Part shown: positions 42,601 through 50,169 of the stretch, in pieces | How the letters are laid out: each line of letters begins with the position of its first letter | How positions within the stretch are numbered: the first letter of the stretch is position 1 | DNA from: CAYJEQ01 sp964371155 | Lineage (GTDB): Bacteria; Bacillota; Clostridia; Oscillospirales; Ruminococcaceae | Assembly: GCA_964371155.1 (NCBI GenBank) | Contig: CAYJLI010000004.1 | Coordinates: 18,461-82,460 of the forward strand | DNA length: 64,000 nt | Reading direction: 5' to 3' | Position numbers and translations under genes: made by a program | The notes under the pieces: model-generated | Seen by the model: only the letters and a program-made list of their open reading frames with translations | Databases searched by the model: none | What the model was told of the DNA's origin: nothing

Positions 42601-44208
42601 GAAGACCTTGCGAAAATACAAAAGCCAAAAGGATTTTCACTGCTCCTACCAGTCGGCTTAGCGGACAGCCCAGAAACACAGAGCCAGTTCCCCGTTGCAG
42701 TTGATTTCTTAAGGGATGGACATCTGCTCGTATGCGGTACAGGCGGCAGTGGTAAAACCACACTTTTACAAACATTAATTTACTCAGCAGTAACACAATA
42801 CACAAAAGAACAGGTAAATATCTATATTGCAGACTTCTCGAGCAGAACAATGCCAGTATTTGCAAATCTACCGCATGTGGGCGGAGTTATGTTTGAGGGC
42901 GAGGACGACAAGATAGAAGAAGTATTTGCTCTACTTAAAAACACTTTGGCAGAAAGAAAGAGCAAATTCAGTGAAGCAGGCATAGGCTCATACCGTGACT
43001 ATGTACAGCAGAGCGATGACTGCCCAGCAATACTCTTCTTCATTGATAACTATGTTGCCTTTGCTGATTCATACAGCCAATATGAAGACACACTCACACA
43101 GCTCAGCCGAGAAGCGGCAAGCTATGGTATCTACCTAATCTTAACAATGAATAATTCGGGTGAAATACGCAGTCGTATGCGCCAAAACTTTATAAACGGC
43201 ATAGCGCTTCAAATGAGCGATAAATTTGAATATGAAGCGGCAGTTGGCGGACGCAGTGAAATTCTTCCCGATGATAGAACACCCGGCCGTGGTCTTATCA
43301 AAGCACCACTTCCACTTGAATTCCATGTTGCTTATGCGGTTCGTGAAGAAGCAGGTGCAAGCCAAGTGCAGACACTTCGCAAAATGTTTGCAAACATGAA
43401 AAAAAGCAGTGGAGTTAAAAAATTAGGCGGTGTGGTTGACGGAGTTACCCATGAGAGCTTAATGGAAAATGACGATGTTAAAAAACTTTCTAAAGACAGC
43501 ATTGCACTCGGGCTCAATATCGAAAGCGGTGCAGTAATATCTACCGACTTAGATAATATCTTCTGCTACACAATAAGTGGCTTTGAAAACACTGGCAAGA
43601 AAGAGCTTGCAATGTCCATTTTAAAACAAGCAAAGGCAAAGGATGCCACACTCTATCTATTCGACAAAGCCGATTCAAGCCTTGCAGAAAGCGGATTATT
43701 CGAAAAGGTTTACAGCACTGATGAAGAGCTGTTTGGACTTATGGATGAAGTATTTGTGCCAGAGTTTTCGGGCAGAAATAAGATTGTTAATACCGCAAGA
43801 AATGATGGCAAAAGTGTTAAAGAAGCTATGAAAGATAAAAAGAGAATAGTGCTCTTTATCGGCGATATGAATTTATTTATGAAAGCTGTTTATAGTAAGA
43901 GCTTTAAAATGAATGAATTCCTTGAAATTGCCCTAAATAAAGGTAAGGAACACAAAATTAATCTCTTTGCCGCAATGCTCCCCGATGATTATTTCGACAA
44001 TGCAAGATACGCACTGATGAACACATGGGCGGCACAAAACACTGGCATACACCTCGGCGGAATGTTCGACCAACAGGGTGCACTGAATTTTGAAATGAGC
44101 ATGGCTGATAGGGTAAGACAGTACTCAGCAGGCAAGGGCTATACTCAGGATGAAAAGGAAAATGTAGTGAAAATTATCACTCCACAAACCCCAAAGGAAG
44201 AAGAATAG
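39607..44208 (+). CDS. essC: Type VII secretion ATPase EssC (FHA, FtsK/SpoIIIE)
   Basis: This 1,533-residue motor protein powers export of WXG100 proteins. The N-terminal part ends in an FHA domain (about 117-195: VTIGSATSSNNIV, SPNHAEI, NSVNGTFVNG). Two transmembrane helices lie at about 270-320. Three FtsK-like ATPase domains follow: Walker A GTTGSGKSE at 709, GTGGSGKTT at 1044 and a degenerate GFENTGKKE at 1325. Walker B of the first is LLIIADEFAEL, and VRALVSAARVGRSLGVNLILATQKPSGVV is characteristic. Only one clear FHA is seen, where staphylococcal EssC has two. The size and order fit Firmicutes T7SSb. Confidence 0.95.
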   Translation: MNNLLLTAIFENGFQEIYLPVVDNKTMLVEIRPSISGLVDDIMLPIEVWGGKWSMNSTKQFVITKDEKPLESCELEDGLLLNCNIRNTDMIFSLTVSEADKGNTSFDKYFLDINAIKAVTIGSATSSNNIVHTNKFCSPNHAEIVMEDGIIVVKDRNSVNGTFVNGRLLTATRPLNYGDVIYIVGLKIVYLGNVLCVNNPKNECQVNEKILKKINIEPTEFSEEVSEYSGEENYFLRTPRKIELLDTETFTIERAPTKNNQKQQPLFLTLGPSFTMVIPMLAGTMLSGNSGSMASSLVMSLGAALIGGGWAVLNIRYNKEEALTSEKERTETYVKYLNNMTKLIADKMELNREVLNAMYPGSEQVINFANGSSRLWEKSCVHDDFLDVNVGNCNIPNLNKVEIPKEQAMANYDPLNDNLTKIKEKMSQLNDVPSRLSLSNNMMVGIVSKNRDKALNLVRVVTSQLTALHPYTELRTSFIYPMSETDSWDHARFLPHTWAPDGSIRLIANDKNTVGDVLYFLSSVVRDRLENTGSKDEDAKILPHYVVVIGDISLIENEPMAKYLLNPTPELGITVVFPVSSTDKLPAACSVIIQDNDDYNGFYSTRGEFPEREDVKFPIIPVAKMDEYSRRLSNYKVREMNLSAGIPEMLTFLDMYKTSNVDDLEVMKKWLENRTYESMKAMVGYKSGGVPLYLDIHEKYHGPHGLVAGTTGSGKSETLQSYILSLAVNYHPHEVAFILIDYKGGGMAQSFDGLPHLAGVITNLGGNATNRALLSINAEIKHRQKVFNEYKVKHIDAYIELYRSGVASEPMPHLLIIADEFAELKKEQPEFVRALVSAARVGRSLGVNLILATQKPSGVVDEEIWSNTRFRLCLRVADKQDSNEMLKRTEAAFITGTGRGYFQVGNDEIFDEFQSGWSGAEYQPNIPFTDDKNAKVELINLIGKNGVPKQKKKKKSDNIAKLTQLDAVVKHLHDVADENSVAPLRKIWLDPLPKSLYLEDLAKIQKPKGFSLLLPVGLADSPETQSQFPVAVDFLRDGHLLVCGTGGSGKTTLLQTLIYSAVTQYTKEQVNIYIADFSSRTMPVFANLPHVGGVMFEGEDDKIEEVFALLKNTLAERKSKFSEAGIGSYRDYVQQSDDCPAILFFIDNYVAFADSYSQYEDTLTQLSREAASYGIYLILTMNNSGEIRSRMRQNFINGIALQMSDKFEYEAAVGGRSEILPDDRTPGRGLIKAPLPLEFHVAYAVREEAGASQVQTLRKMFANMKKSSGVKKLGGVVDGVTHESLMENDDVKKLSKDSIALGLNIESGAVISTDLDNIFCYTISGFENTGKKELAMSILKQAKAKDATLYLFDKADSSLAESGLFEKVYSTDEELFGLMDEVFVPEFSGRNKIVNTARNDGKSVKEAMKDKKRIVLFIGDMNLFMKAVYSKSFKMNEFLEIALNKGKEHKINLFAAMLPDDYFDNARYALMNTWAAQNTGIHLGGMFDQQGALNFEMSMADRVRQYSAGKGYTQDEKENVVKIITPQTPKEEE

Positions 44209-44234
44209 AGTATAGGGTTTAAGTAAATTTGTTA

Positions 44235-44266
44235 GGTGTAGAAAGCAGATTTTCGCTTTCTACACC
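44235..44266 (+). other. Hairpin between essC and esaB
   Basis: GGTGTAGAAAGC (44235-44246) and GCTTTCTACACC (44255-44266) form a perfect 12-bp stem. Without a T-run it may be an RNA processing or stability element. It may allow different levels of the ATPase and the small substrates. Confidence 0.55.
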
Positions 44267-44288
44267 CATATGAAAGGAAATGCAGGAT

Positions 44289-44543
44289 ATGGCTAAAATA
44301 CAAGTAGATGTTCAGCTGCCCTCACTTGCAAAAGCTTACGAATTTTTACTCGATGACAGCATGAGTGTTGGTAAAGTAAAAAGGGACTTCATAAAGCAGA
44401 TTGAAGCTGTGGAGGGTAGAAAAATATTTGAAGACGAAACACAGGTGCTTTTTAGCTCGAAAAATTTAGGCGGACTTTTAAATGATGCTGAAATCCTCGG
44501 AAATATGGAGATAAAAAGTGGGGATACAATCATACTCATTTAG
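44289..44543 (+). CDS. esaB: EsaB/YukD ubiquitin-like T7SS protein
   Basis: This protein of about 84 residues shows the ubiquitin-like beta-grasp pattern of EsaB/YukD: KIQVDVQLPSLAKAYEFLLDDSMSVGKVKRDFIKQ and a final GDTIILI strand. EsaB is a cytoplasmic component or regulator of T7SSb. An ATG at 44280 is in frame, but GAAAGGAAA favours 44289. The gene sits between essC and the WXG100 genes. Confidence 0.85.
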   Translation: MAKIQVDVQLPSLAKAYEFLLDDSMSVGKVKRDFIKQIEAVEGRKIFEDETQVLFSSKNLGGLLNDAEILGNMEIKSGDTIILI

Positions 44544-44575
44544 CAAAAGTTTCACACAGAAAGGAATGACATTCT

Positions 44576-44881
44576 ATGGCGAATACGAGCAATATAGACT
44601 CGGATAAAATTATCTCTACCGCCGCCTCTATGGAAAAGGAAATTTCAGTTGTACACAGCTGTGCGCAGAAATTTTCCGATGCAATGTTAACCCTTGATAA
44701 ACAATGGATTTCCGAAAGCAAGACTGTTCTAATGCAGTCGTTTAACAGTGATTTGGAAGCTATGAATGAGCTTGCAGAGCAGATGAGCGAATTTTGTGAT
44801 TTGCTTAGAAATATGGCTAATTCATATGATTCATCAGAAAAAGATATTGCAGATAAAATTAAGGCACTGCCAAAACTTTAA
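44576..44881 (+). CDS. WXG100-like protein 1 (W-x-S variant)
   Basis: This 101-residue, all-helical protein has the size and two-helix design of WXG100 exports. The bend carries Trp44-Ile-Ser instead of Trp-x-Gly. The C-terminal helix holds YDSSE, the YxxxD/E export signal. AGAAAGGA precedes the ATG. It is the first of six neighbouring genes of this kind. Secretion by EssC, likely as a dimer, is inferred. Confidence 0.8.
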   Translation: MANTSNIDSDKIISTAASMEKEISVVHSCAQKFSDAMLTLDKQWISESKTVLMQSFNSDLEAMNELAEQMSEFCDLLRNMANSYDSSEKDIADKIKALPKL

Positions 44882-44974
44882 TATAAGGGCATAAAATAGG
44901 CTTTCTAAGCTATGGCAAAGAAAATTTATATATCCCTATTAATGATTTTGTGCATTTGAAAGGATGGATATTTT

Positions 44975-45298
44975 ATGGCTGAGAGCGAATTAAAGGTCGA
45001 TGTCAAAGCCTTTACGGCGGCGAGTGAAGAAATAAGCGCAATGACTAAAAACTTAGAGCAAAGTGTAAATGCCTATCTCAGCGGAGTAAATTCTCTAAGA
45101 AGCGTGTGGCAGGGGGATGGCTCTAATAATGTCAAAGCAATGGCGCAATCAATGCTAAACAGCATGGAGCTCTTGATGACACATCTCAGTGCATATCCAA
45201 AAGCACTCGGCGAAGTGGCAGGAATATATGTGACTTCTGAAAAACAGCTCGCAGAAACAGGCAAGTCACTTAATTTCGACAGTAGCTCAATGATGTAA
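44975..45298 (+). CDS. WXG100 family protein 2
   Basis: This 107-residue helical hairpin has the canonical Trp45-Gln-Gly bend (SVWQGDGS) and the C-terminal signal YVTSE. Its leader, GAAAGGATGGATATTTT, resembles that of WXG100 protein 5, which suggests duplication of whole gene units. It is a predicted T7SS substrate or structural partner. Confidence 0.9.
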   Translation: MAESELKVDVKAFTAASEEISAMTKNLEQSVNAYLSGVNSLRSVWQGDGSNNVKAMAQSMLNSMELLMTHLSAYPKALGEVAGIYVTSEKQLAETGKSLNFDSSSMM

Positions 45299-45326
45299 TC
45301 TACTTCTTAAAGGAGATGAAACAAAA

Positions 45327-45623
45327 ATGGCACAAATTTCTTTTGATTATAACAATGTTATAAACAAAGCTAAGGATTTAGATAATATAGCCACTGCTAT
45401 GCAAAATCAAACTTGCAAAGAAATTGAAGAAATAATAAAGAATATAGAAGCTTCATGGTCGGGGGACAGTGAAAAATTATTTGTCACATATCTAAGCAAT
45501 GTTTCAGAACATGTGAAAAATCAAGCAAAATATCTCACCCAGTGTGCGGAGTACCTCCGTGCCTCTGCAAAAAAAATGCAACAGGCAGAAAGCACAGTCG
45601 AGGGTGCAATACAAAAAATATAG
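45327..45623 (+). CDS. WXG100 family protein 3
   Basis: This 98-residue helical protein has Trp44-Ser-Gly (ASWSGDSEK) at the bend. Unlike its neighbours it lacks a clear YxxxD/E signal (the corresponding region reads AEYLRAS). It may be exported as the partner of another WXG100 protein that carries the signal. AGGAGATG precedes the ATG, and the gene is 29 bp after protein 2. Confidence 0.88.
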   Translation: MAQISFDYNNVINKAKDLDNIATAMQNQTCKEIEEIIKNIEASWSGDSEKLFVTYLSNVSEHVKNQAKYLTQCAEYLRASAKKMQQAESTVEGAIQKI

Positions 45624-45686
45624 GCTTTATACATGGGACTGATAAAAAAGCCGAACAAATAAAACTAAACTATGGGAGGGTAACCT

Positions 45687-45989
45687 ATGGCAACCAATGT
45701 TAATATGCAACAAATGAAAGCGGTAGCGGCTGAATTTGAAAAAATTGGGACTACACTTTTTGCAAATGAAAAGAAATTATCCGAATTAATGAGTGAGCTA
45801 AGCACTGTTTGGCAGGGCGAAGCGGCACAAAAATATCTCACAAGCTATGAGCACCATCTGCCCGAATTACAGCAGATGAGCAAGCTTATGACCACCACCA
45901 GCCAGACACTAAATTCAATTGCGGCAAGTTATATGAAATCCGAAAGTCAAATCAGTGATATTATAAATTCGGCACTTGCTAAAGGATAA
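45687..45989 (+). CDS. WXG100 family protein 4
   Basis: This 100-residue helical protein has Trp42-Gln-Gly (TVWQGEAAQ) at the bend and YMKSE as C-terminal signal. GGGAGGG lies just before the ATG. Sequence identity to the other copies seems low outside the motif, so these are old paralogues and not recent repeats. Confidence 0.9.
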   Translation: MATNVNMQQMKAVAAEFEKIGTTLFANEKKLSELMSELSTVWQGEAAQKYLTSYEHHLPELQQMSKLMTTTSQTLNSIAASYMKSESQISDIINSALAKG

Positions 45990-46028
45990 AAACTTAACAC
46001 AATATACACTCGAAAGGATTGATTTTTT

Positions 46029-46358
46029 ATGGCAAATGAAGGCTCAATGAAGGTTAATGTGGCAAGGCTTAGAGATTTAGCCGCCGATATGAATAAAGTA
46101 TACAATTCCTATATGAACAGCCTATCTCTGGCTAATAAAGAAACAGATAAACTGCGCAATACATGGACGGGGGATGCGGCATCATCCTTTTTGATTTCAT
46201 ACAATACGCTAAACACCAAATGCAATGATTTTATGACCACACTTAGCAACACTGTGCGTGTGTTATATGAAGTTGCAGATACTTATGAAGCGAGTGAAGC
46301 TGCAATTGAATCTGCGGCGGAGAAATTACCATCACTACCTACTAATACCATGGTATAG
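46029..46358 (+). CDS. WXG100 family protein 5
   Basis: This 109-residue helical protein has Trp46-Thr-Gly (NTWTGDAAS) and the signal YEASE. GAAAGGA precedes the ATG. It is followed 12 bp later by the longer Gly-rich member, so the two may be translated together and form a heterodimer. Confidence 0.9.
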   Translation: MANEGSMKVNVARLRDLAADMNKVYNSYMNSLSLANKETDKLRNTWTGDAASSFLISYNTLNTKCNDFMTTLSNTVRVLYEVADTYEASEAAIESAAEKLPSLPTNTMV

Positions 46359-46369
46359 GGGGAATAGAT

Positions 46370-47212
46370 ATGAGTACTTTTAAAGTATCCTATGACCTGC
46401 TTAGACAGCAATCCGAAGCGCTGAAAAGCCTTGCTAAAAAGGTTGATGTACATGGGGAAGATTTAACAAGCGTGAGTGGACAGCTATCGGTAAATACAGC
46501 TTTTGCAGACCTGCAAGGCGATCTAAAAAAATTAGGCGCACAGCTTGATAATATCTCTGCCACCATTAATGCCTGTGGCGTACTGCTTGGGACAATAGGG
46601 GAAACCTACCAAAACTCGGAAGTTACTGTGGTAAAAAGAGCACAGGAAACAAGAGTATATCAACGAGATGTATATAAAAATCCTGTTGTCATTGTAGTGC
46701 ATGACAGTGGCTCGGACACTTCCACAGGAGGCTATGCCTCCTCAGCCAATTACGGCGGAGGCACGGGGTATAATAGCGGAGCAGGGGCGGCATATAGCGG
46801 TGGTGGCGGTGAAGCCTATACTGCCACTGCTACAAATATGTCCACAGGTACCGAAGGTGCTACTGCGAGCACAATGTCCTCAGGCGATTTTAGCACAGGC
46901 TCAGGAATGGGGCAAACAGATGGGAATGTTACAAATATATTTGTTAATACACCCGAAAGCGGTGGGATGAGTGCAGGAGCTACCGCTGCTGTGGGCGCAG
47001 GAGGTGCCGCAGTAGGTGCTGCTGCCGCAATGGGTGCCAAAAAAGTAATGGAAAAAATAAAGGGTAATTCCGATAAAGAAAACACCGAAAATAAATCCGA
47101 AGCCACAAAAACAGTAATCTCTGATACCGCACCAAAAGCAAGTACAGAGTTTATAGATCCTGAGATTGCACTTGCAGAGGCAAGAAAAAAGCTTGCCGAA
47201 GTTAGTGATTAA
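46370..47212 (+). CDS. Long WXG100-like protein with Gly/Ser-rich tail and glycine zipper
   Basis: This 280-residue protein starts with a WXG100-size helical hairpin (1-95) that lacks the Trp but keeps the signal YQNSE at 80-84. A Gly/Ser/Thr-rich, low-complexity segment follows (about 112-190). An Ala/Gly-rich hydrophobic stretch of glycine-zipper type (about 198-225) can enter membranes. The protein ends with a charged tail (EIALAEARKKLAEV). The domain order recalls T7SS effectors with an N-terminal targeting domain, but no toxin or enzyme domain is visible. A pore or surface-linker role is speculative. Confidence 0.75.
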   Translation: MSTFKVSYDLLRQQSEALKSLAKKVDVHGEDLTSVSGQLSVNTAFADLQGDLKKLGAQLDNISATINACGVLLGTIGETYQNSEVTVVKRAQETRVYQRDVYKNPVVIVVHDSGSDTSTGGYASSANYGGGTGYNSGAGAAYSGGGGEAYTATATNMSTGTEGATASTMSSGDFSTGSGMGQTDGNVTNIFVNTPESGGMSAGATAAVGAGGAAVGAAAAMGAKKVMEKIKGNSDKENTENKSEATKTVISDTAPKASTEFIDPEIALAEARKKLAEVSD

Positions 47213-47255
47213 TTTGCACAAGACACTAAAATATATTGGGAGGAGGGTATGAAAC

Positions 47256-47615
47256 TTGTATGAAATACGAGTGCTTTTAATAGATGATGACGAGATGATT
47301 TCAGATATGGTAAAAAGAATACTCATTAGAAATGAGTATAAAGTTATTTCATGCTATAATTTATCTGATGCACAGCGCATTATTGATGAGAATTCACCAA
47401 ATATTGTTATAGTGTCCATGGATAGTTTTAAAGCTGAAATAACTCCCTTTTTAACAGAAAATAAAAAAAGGCTAAACCATAGCAAATATATAGTAATATC
47501 CTCCACCGATAATGAAGTGGAAATACTTAAAGCTGGCGCGGATGATTGGATTAGAAAGCCGTATAAATCAAATGTGCTTTTAACAAGGCTTGAAGTAATG
47601 TGCAGAGATAATTAA
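47256..47615 (+). CDS. Stand-alone receiver domain with Ser at the phospho-acceptor position
   Basis: This 119-residue protein is a single CheY-like receiver without output domain. The acidic pocket (IDDDE, 9-13), the Ser/Thr of ISSTDN and the Lys of RKPYK are kept. The phospho-acceptor site is Ser54 (NIVIVSMDSF) where Asp is expected, and Asp56 is two residues off. Phosphorylation in the usual way is unlikely, so it may act as a fixed-state protein-interaction module. The start is TTG at 47256, with GGAGGAGGG upstream. It closes the type VII locus, 43 bp after the Gly-rich protein. Confidence 0.85.
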   Translation: MYEIRVLLIDDDEMISDMVKRILIRNEYKVISCYNLSDAQRIIDENSPNIVIVSMDSFKAEITPFLTENKKRLNHSKYIVISSTDNEVEILKAGADDWIRKPYKSNVLLTRLEVMCRDN

Positions 47616-47686
47616 ATATATAAATAGTCTTTATATATTATTTTTAGAGAACTAATTTTTTAAACTTCTTAAAATATTTTTAAATA

Positions 47687-47730
47687 ACATAAGGGGTATT
47701 TATTCCAAATGGAATAAATGCCCCTTATGT
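47687..47730. terminator. Terminator between the T7SS locus and argG
   Basis: Arms of 20 nt (47687-47706 and 47711-47730) pair throughout with one G-U wobble and a 4-nt loop, followed by TCTAATTTTG. It lies between convergent units. Confidence 0.8.
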
Positions 47731-47832
47731 TCTAATTTTGTATGATTTTAGTAAATGTAATAATTAAAACAATTATTTAGACTACTCAATTTGCAACTCA
47801 ATGAGTTTGTGATAAAAATCTTATGTTTACTC

Positions 47833-49062
47833 TTATTTACCAATTTCAGGAAGATTATTTTTCTTTAGCATCTGAGCCTGAACTTTCATAGGTAATCCAA
47901 ATAGATTAATAAAGCCCTTGCTGTCCATCTGGTCATATACATCATCTTCGCCGAATGTAGCGATATCTTCGCTGTATAGGCTATATGGTGAAGTGGTTGA
48001 AGCAGGCTTGATATTGCCTTTGTAAAGCTTGAGCTTAACTGTACCTGTAACTGTTTTCTGTGTTTCCTCAACAAATGCCTTAAGGGCTAAAAACAGAGGT
48101 GTGTACCACTGTCCATTATAGATTAAATCAGCCATCTTAAGCCCGATTTGCTCTTTGTAATGGGAGGTTTCTTTATCTAAGCAGAGCATTTCAAGTTGCT
48201 TATGTGCGAAGCTGAGTACACTTCCACCTGGAGTTTCATATACACCACGGCTTTTCATACCCACAAGACGATTTTCCACAATGTCAATCACACCGACACC
48301 ATTAGCGCCACCTATTTCATTAAGCTGCTTAATAAGTGCACTGAACTTCATCTTTTCGCCATTTAAAGCTACTGGTTTACCTTGCTCAAAATCCAAAGTT
48401 ACATATGTAGCTGTGTCGGGTGCCTTTTCCATAGAAACGCACATTTCAAGGATTTTATCATAATCAGGCTCGTTTGCAGGATCTTCAAGGTCGAGACCTT
48501 CATGGGAAAGATGCCATAGGTTTTTATCTTTAGAATAGTTTGTTTCTCTGTTGATTTTTAGTGGGATATTGTATTTTTCCGCATAGTCAATAGCGTCTTC
48601 ACGGCTCTTTATCTCCCAAATACGCCAAGGAGCAATAATATCTAATTCGGGTGCAAATGCTTTAATTGTAAGCTCAAAACGCACTTGGTCATTACCCTTG
48701 CCAGTACAACCATGGCAAATAGCATCGGCGCCTTCTTTTTTAGCAATATCAACAAGGTGCTTTGCAATAATTGGGCGTGCAAAACTTGTTCCAAGTAGAT
48801 ACTGGCCTTCATATACAGCATTAGCCTTTAAGCTTGGAAGGATAAAATCGTCTGCAAATTCGTCCACTAAATCCATTACATAAAGTTTGCTCGCACCTGT
48901 ATTAATAGCCTTTTCTTCAAGGCCGTCAAGTTCGTCGCCCTGCCCGAGGTCGGCAACCGCCGCAATAACTTCACATCCATAATTAGCTTTAAGCCAGTGG
49001 ATAATTACCGAAGTGTCCAGCCCGCCAGAATATGCTAAAACTATCTTATTGTATTTTTTCAT
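47833..49062 (-). CDS. argG: Argininosuccinate synthase
   Basis: This enzyme of about 409 residues joins citrulline and aspartate with ATP in arginine synthesis. The PP-loop AYSGGLDTSV at the N-terminus, the GCTGKGNDQVRFE segment and SREDAIDYAEKYNIP are typical. The frame is open to 49113, but the GGAGGAAAC site and the family N-terminus MKKYNKIVLAYSGG place the start at 49062. argH is not adjacent. Confidence 0.97.
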   Translation of the reverse strand: MKKYNKIVLAYSGGLDTSVIIHWLKANYGCEVIAAVADLGQGDELDGLEEKAINTGASKLYVMDLVDEFADDFILPSLKANAVYEGQYLLGTSFARPIIAKHLVDIAKKEGADAICHGCTGKGNDQVRFELTIKAFAPELDIIAPWRIWEIKSREDAIDYAEKYNIPLKINRETNYSKDKNLWHLSHEGLDLEDPANEPDYDKILEMCVSMEKAPDTATYVTLDFEQGKPVALNGEKMKFSALIKQLNEIGGANGVGVIDIVENRLVGMKSRGVYETPGGSVLSFAHKQLEMLCLDKETSHYKEQIGLKMADLIYNGQWYTPLFLALKAFVEETQKTVTGTVKLKLYKGNIKPASTTSPYSLYSEDIATFGEDDVYDQMDSKGFINLFGLPMKVQAQMLKKNNLPEIGK

Positions 49063-49103
49063 TTTGTTTCCTCCATATGTATAAATATTCTTATTATATG
49101 TAT

Positions 49104-49132
49104 AAAATATCACAAAGCGAAGTAAATGTCAA
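49104..49132 (-). promoter_or_regulatory. Sigma-A promoter of argG
   Basis: On the minus strand TTGACA (49132-49127), 17 bp and TATTTT (49109-49104) with a TG extension give a start near 49097. No ARG-box was recognised with confidence. Confidence 0.65.
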
Positions 49133-49264
49133 GTATAAAATTGAATTTGTAAACAATTTGATTTGAGTGAAGATTTTGCAGCTGAAATACATGAATTACA
49201 GTTAAGTAAAAAGAGAAAAAGATATAAGAAAATGGAAATTTGCAGACGAAAATTTAGCAATGTA

Positions 49265-49320
49265 AAGAAATAAAAATAAAAAATGCTCAAACCTCGCTTT
49301 ATAGCTTGGCATGAGCATTT
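49265..49320 (-). terminator. Terminator downstream of ogt
   Basis: AAATGCTCA (49281-49289) pairs with TGAGCATTT (49312-49320), with a further GCC/GG-type inner stem. On the minus strand the hairpin is followed by a long T-rich tract, so it ends leftward transcription from ogt. Confidence 0.75.
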
Positions 49321-49467
49321 CAATTAAATTATACAATGCATGATAGAGGCTAAATAGTCTGATTTTTTATATAACCCTTTTCGCCTACTATTTTAACAAA
49401 GATGAAATTCATCATATAGAGTTTGCGCTGAAGAATAGCTAAAAATAGACACATTTTTATCCAAAGC

Positions 49468-49932
49468 CTATTTGTTTTTCTTTTCCATATCAAGCAAAAA
49501 CTCTTTCATACTAAGTCCACCGGCATAACCAACAAGTTTTCCCGAAGCTCCTATCACCCTGTGGCAGGGGACAATAACGGTTATTGGGTTTTTATTGTTT
49601 GCCATACCGATAGCACGGCTTGCCTTTGGATTTCCCACGGAAGTTGCAATATCTTTATAACTTCTTGTTTCACCATAGGGAATACTGCAAAGAGCTGCCC
49701 AAACTTTCTTTTGAAACTCGGTGCCATATAGCTTATACGGTAAATCAAATTCTTTCCGTTTGCCCTCAAAATATTCCAAAAGTTGATTATATGCTTTATC
49801 GCTAAGTGCATTTTTTGTGCCGTAATCGGAAATATCATCTTCATGCAATTTCTTGAAAAATGTGATATAACCATCTTCATATTCCATCTTAAAATTACCC
49901 ATTGGGGTCTTATAAACTGCAAAGTTTTTCAT
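49468..49932 (-). CDS. ogt: Methylated-DNA-protein-cysteine methyltransferase
   Basis: This 154-residue repair protein transfers the alkyl group of O6-methylguanine to its own Cys. The active-site motif is PCHRV, followed by IGASGKLVGYAGGL. The helix-turn-helix region carries GETRSYKDIA and ASRAIGMANNKNP. It lacks an Ada regulatory domain, so it is the short Ogt type. It has its own terminator and is probably monocistronic. Confidence 0.95.
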   Translation of the reverse strand: MKNFAVYKTPMGNFKMEYEDGYITFFKKLHEDDISDYGTKNALSDKAYNQLLEYFEGKRKEFDLPYKLYGTEFQKKVWAALCSIPYGETRSYKDIATSVGNPKASRAIGMANNKNPITVIVPCHRVIGASGKLVGYAGGLSMKEFLLDMEKKNK

Positions 49933-50078
49933 TTTATCATCCCTTCTAATTCCTGAAAAGAGGTTATTATAAAACTTTCCTCAAAATATGTCATCAGCAG
50001 TATCAAAAAATGAGTTAGCTGTTTAAAATATTTTAATACATCCATCATGCAATATCAAGAAGTATTTTACTTTATAGT

Positions 50079-50113
50079 AAAAACAGCCTATGCTATCAAC
50101 ATAGGCTGTTTTT
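50079..50113 (-). terminator. Terminator of the ggt-dpp operon
   Basis: AAAACAGCCTATG (from 50080) and CATAGGCTGTTTTT (50100-50113) form a strong stem. On the minus strand a TTTTTA tract follows it. It lies about 57 bp beyond the dppF stop. Confidence 0.85.
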
Positions 50114-50169
50114 ATCGGTTAATATAAAAAGTCAGTAAAATATGTGTTATATGGCACCATGGGCTTATA

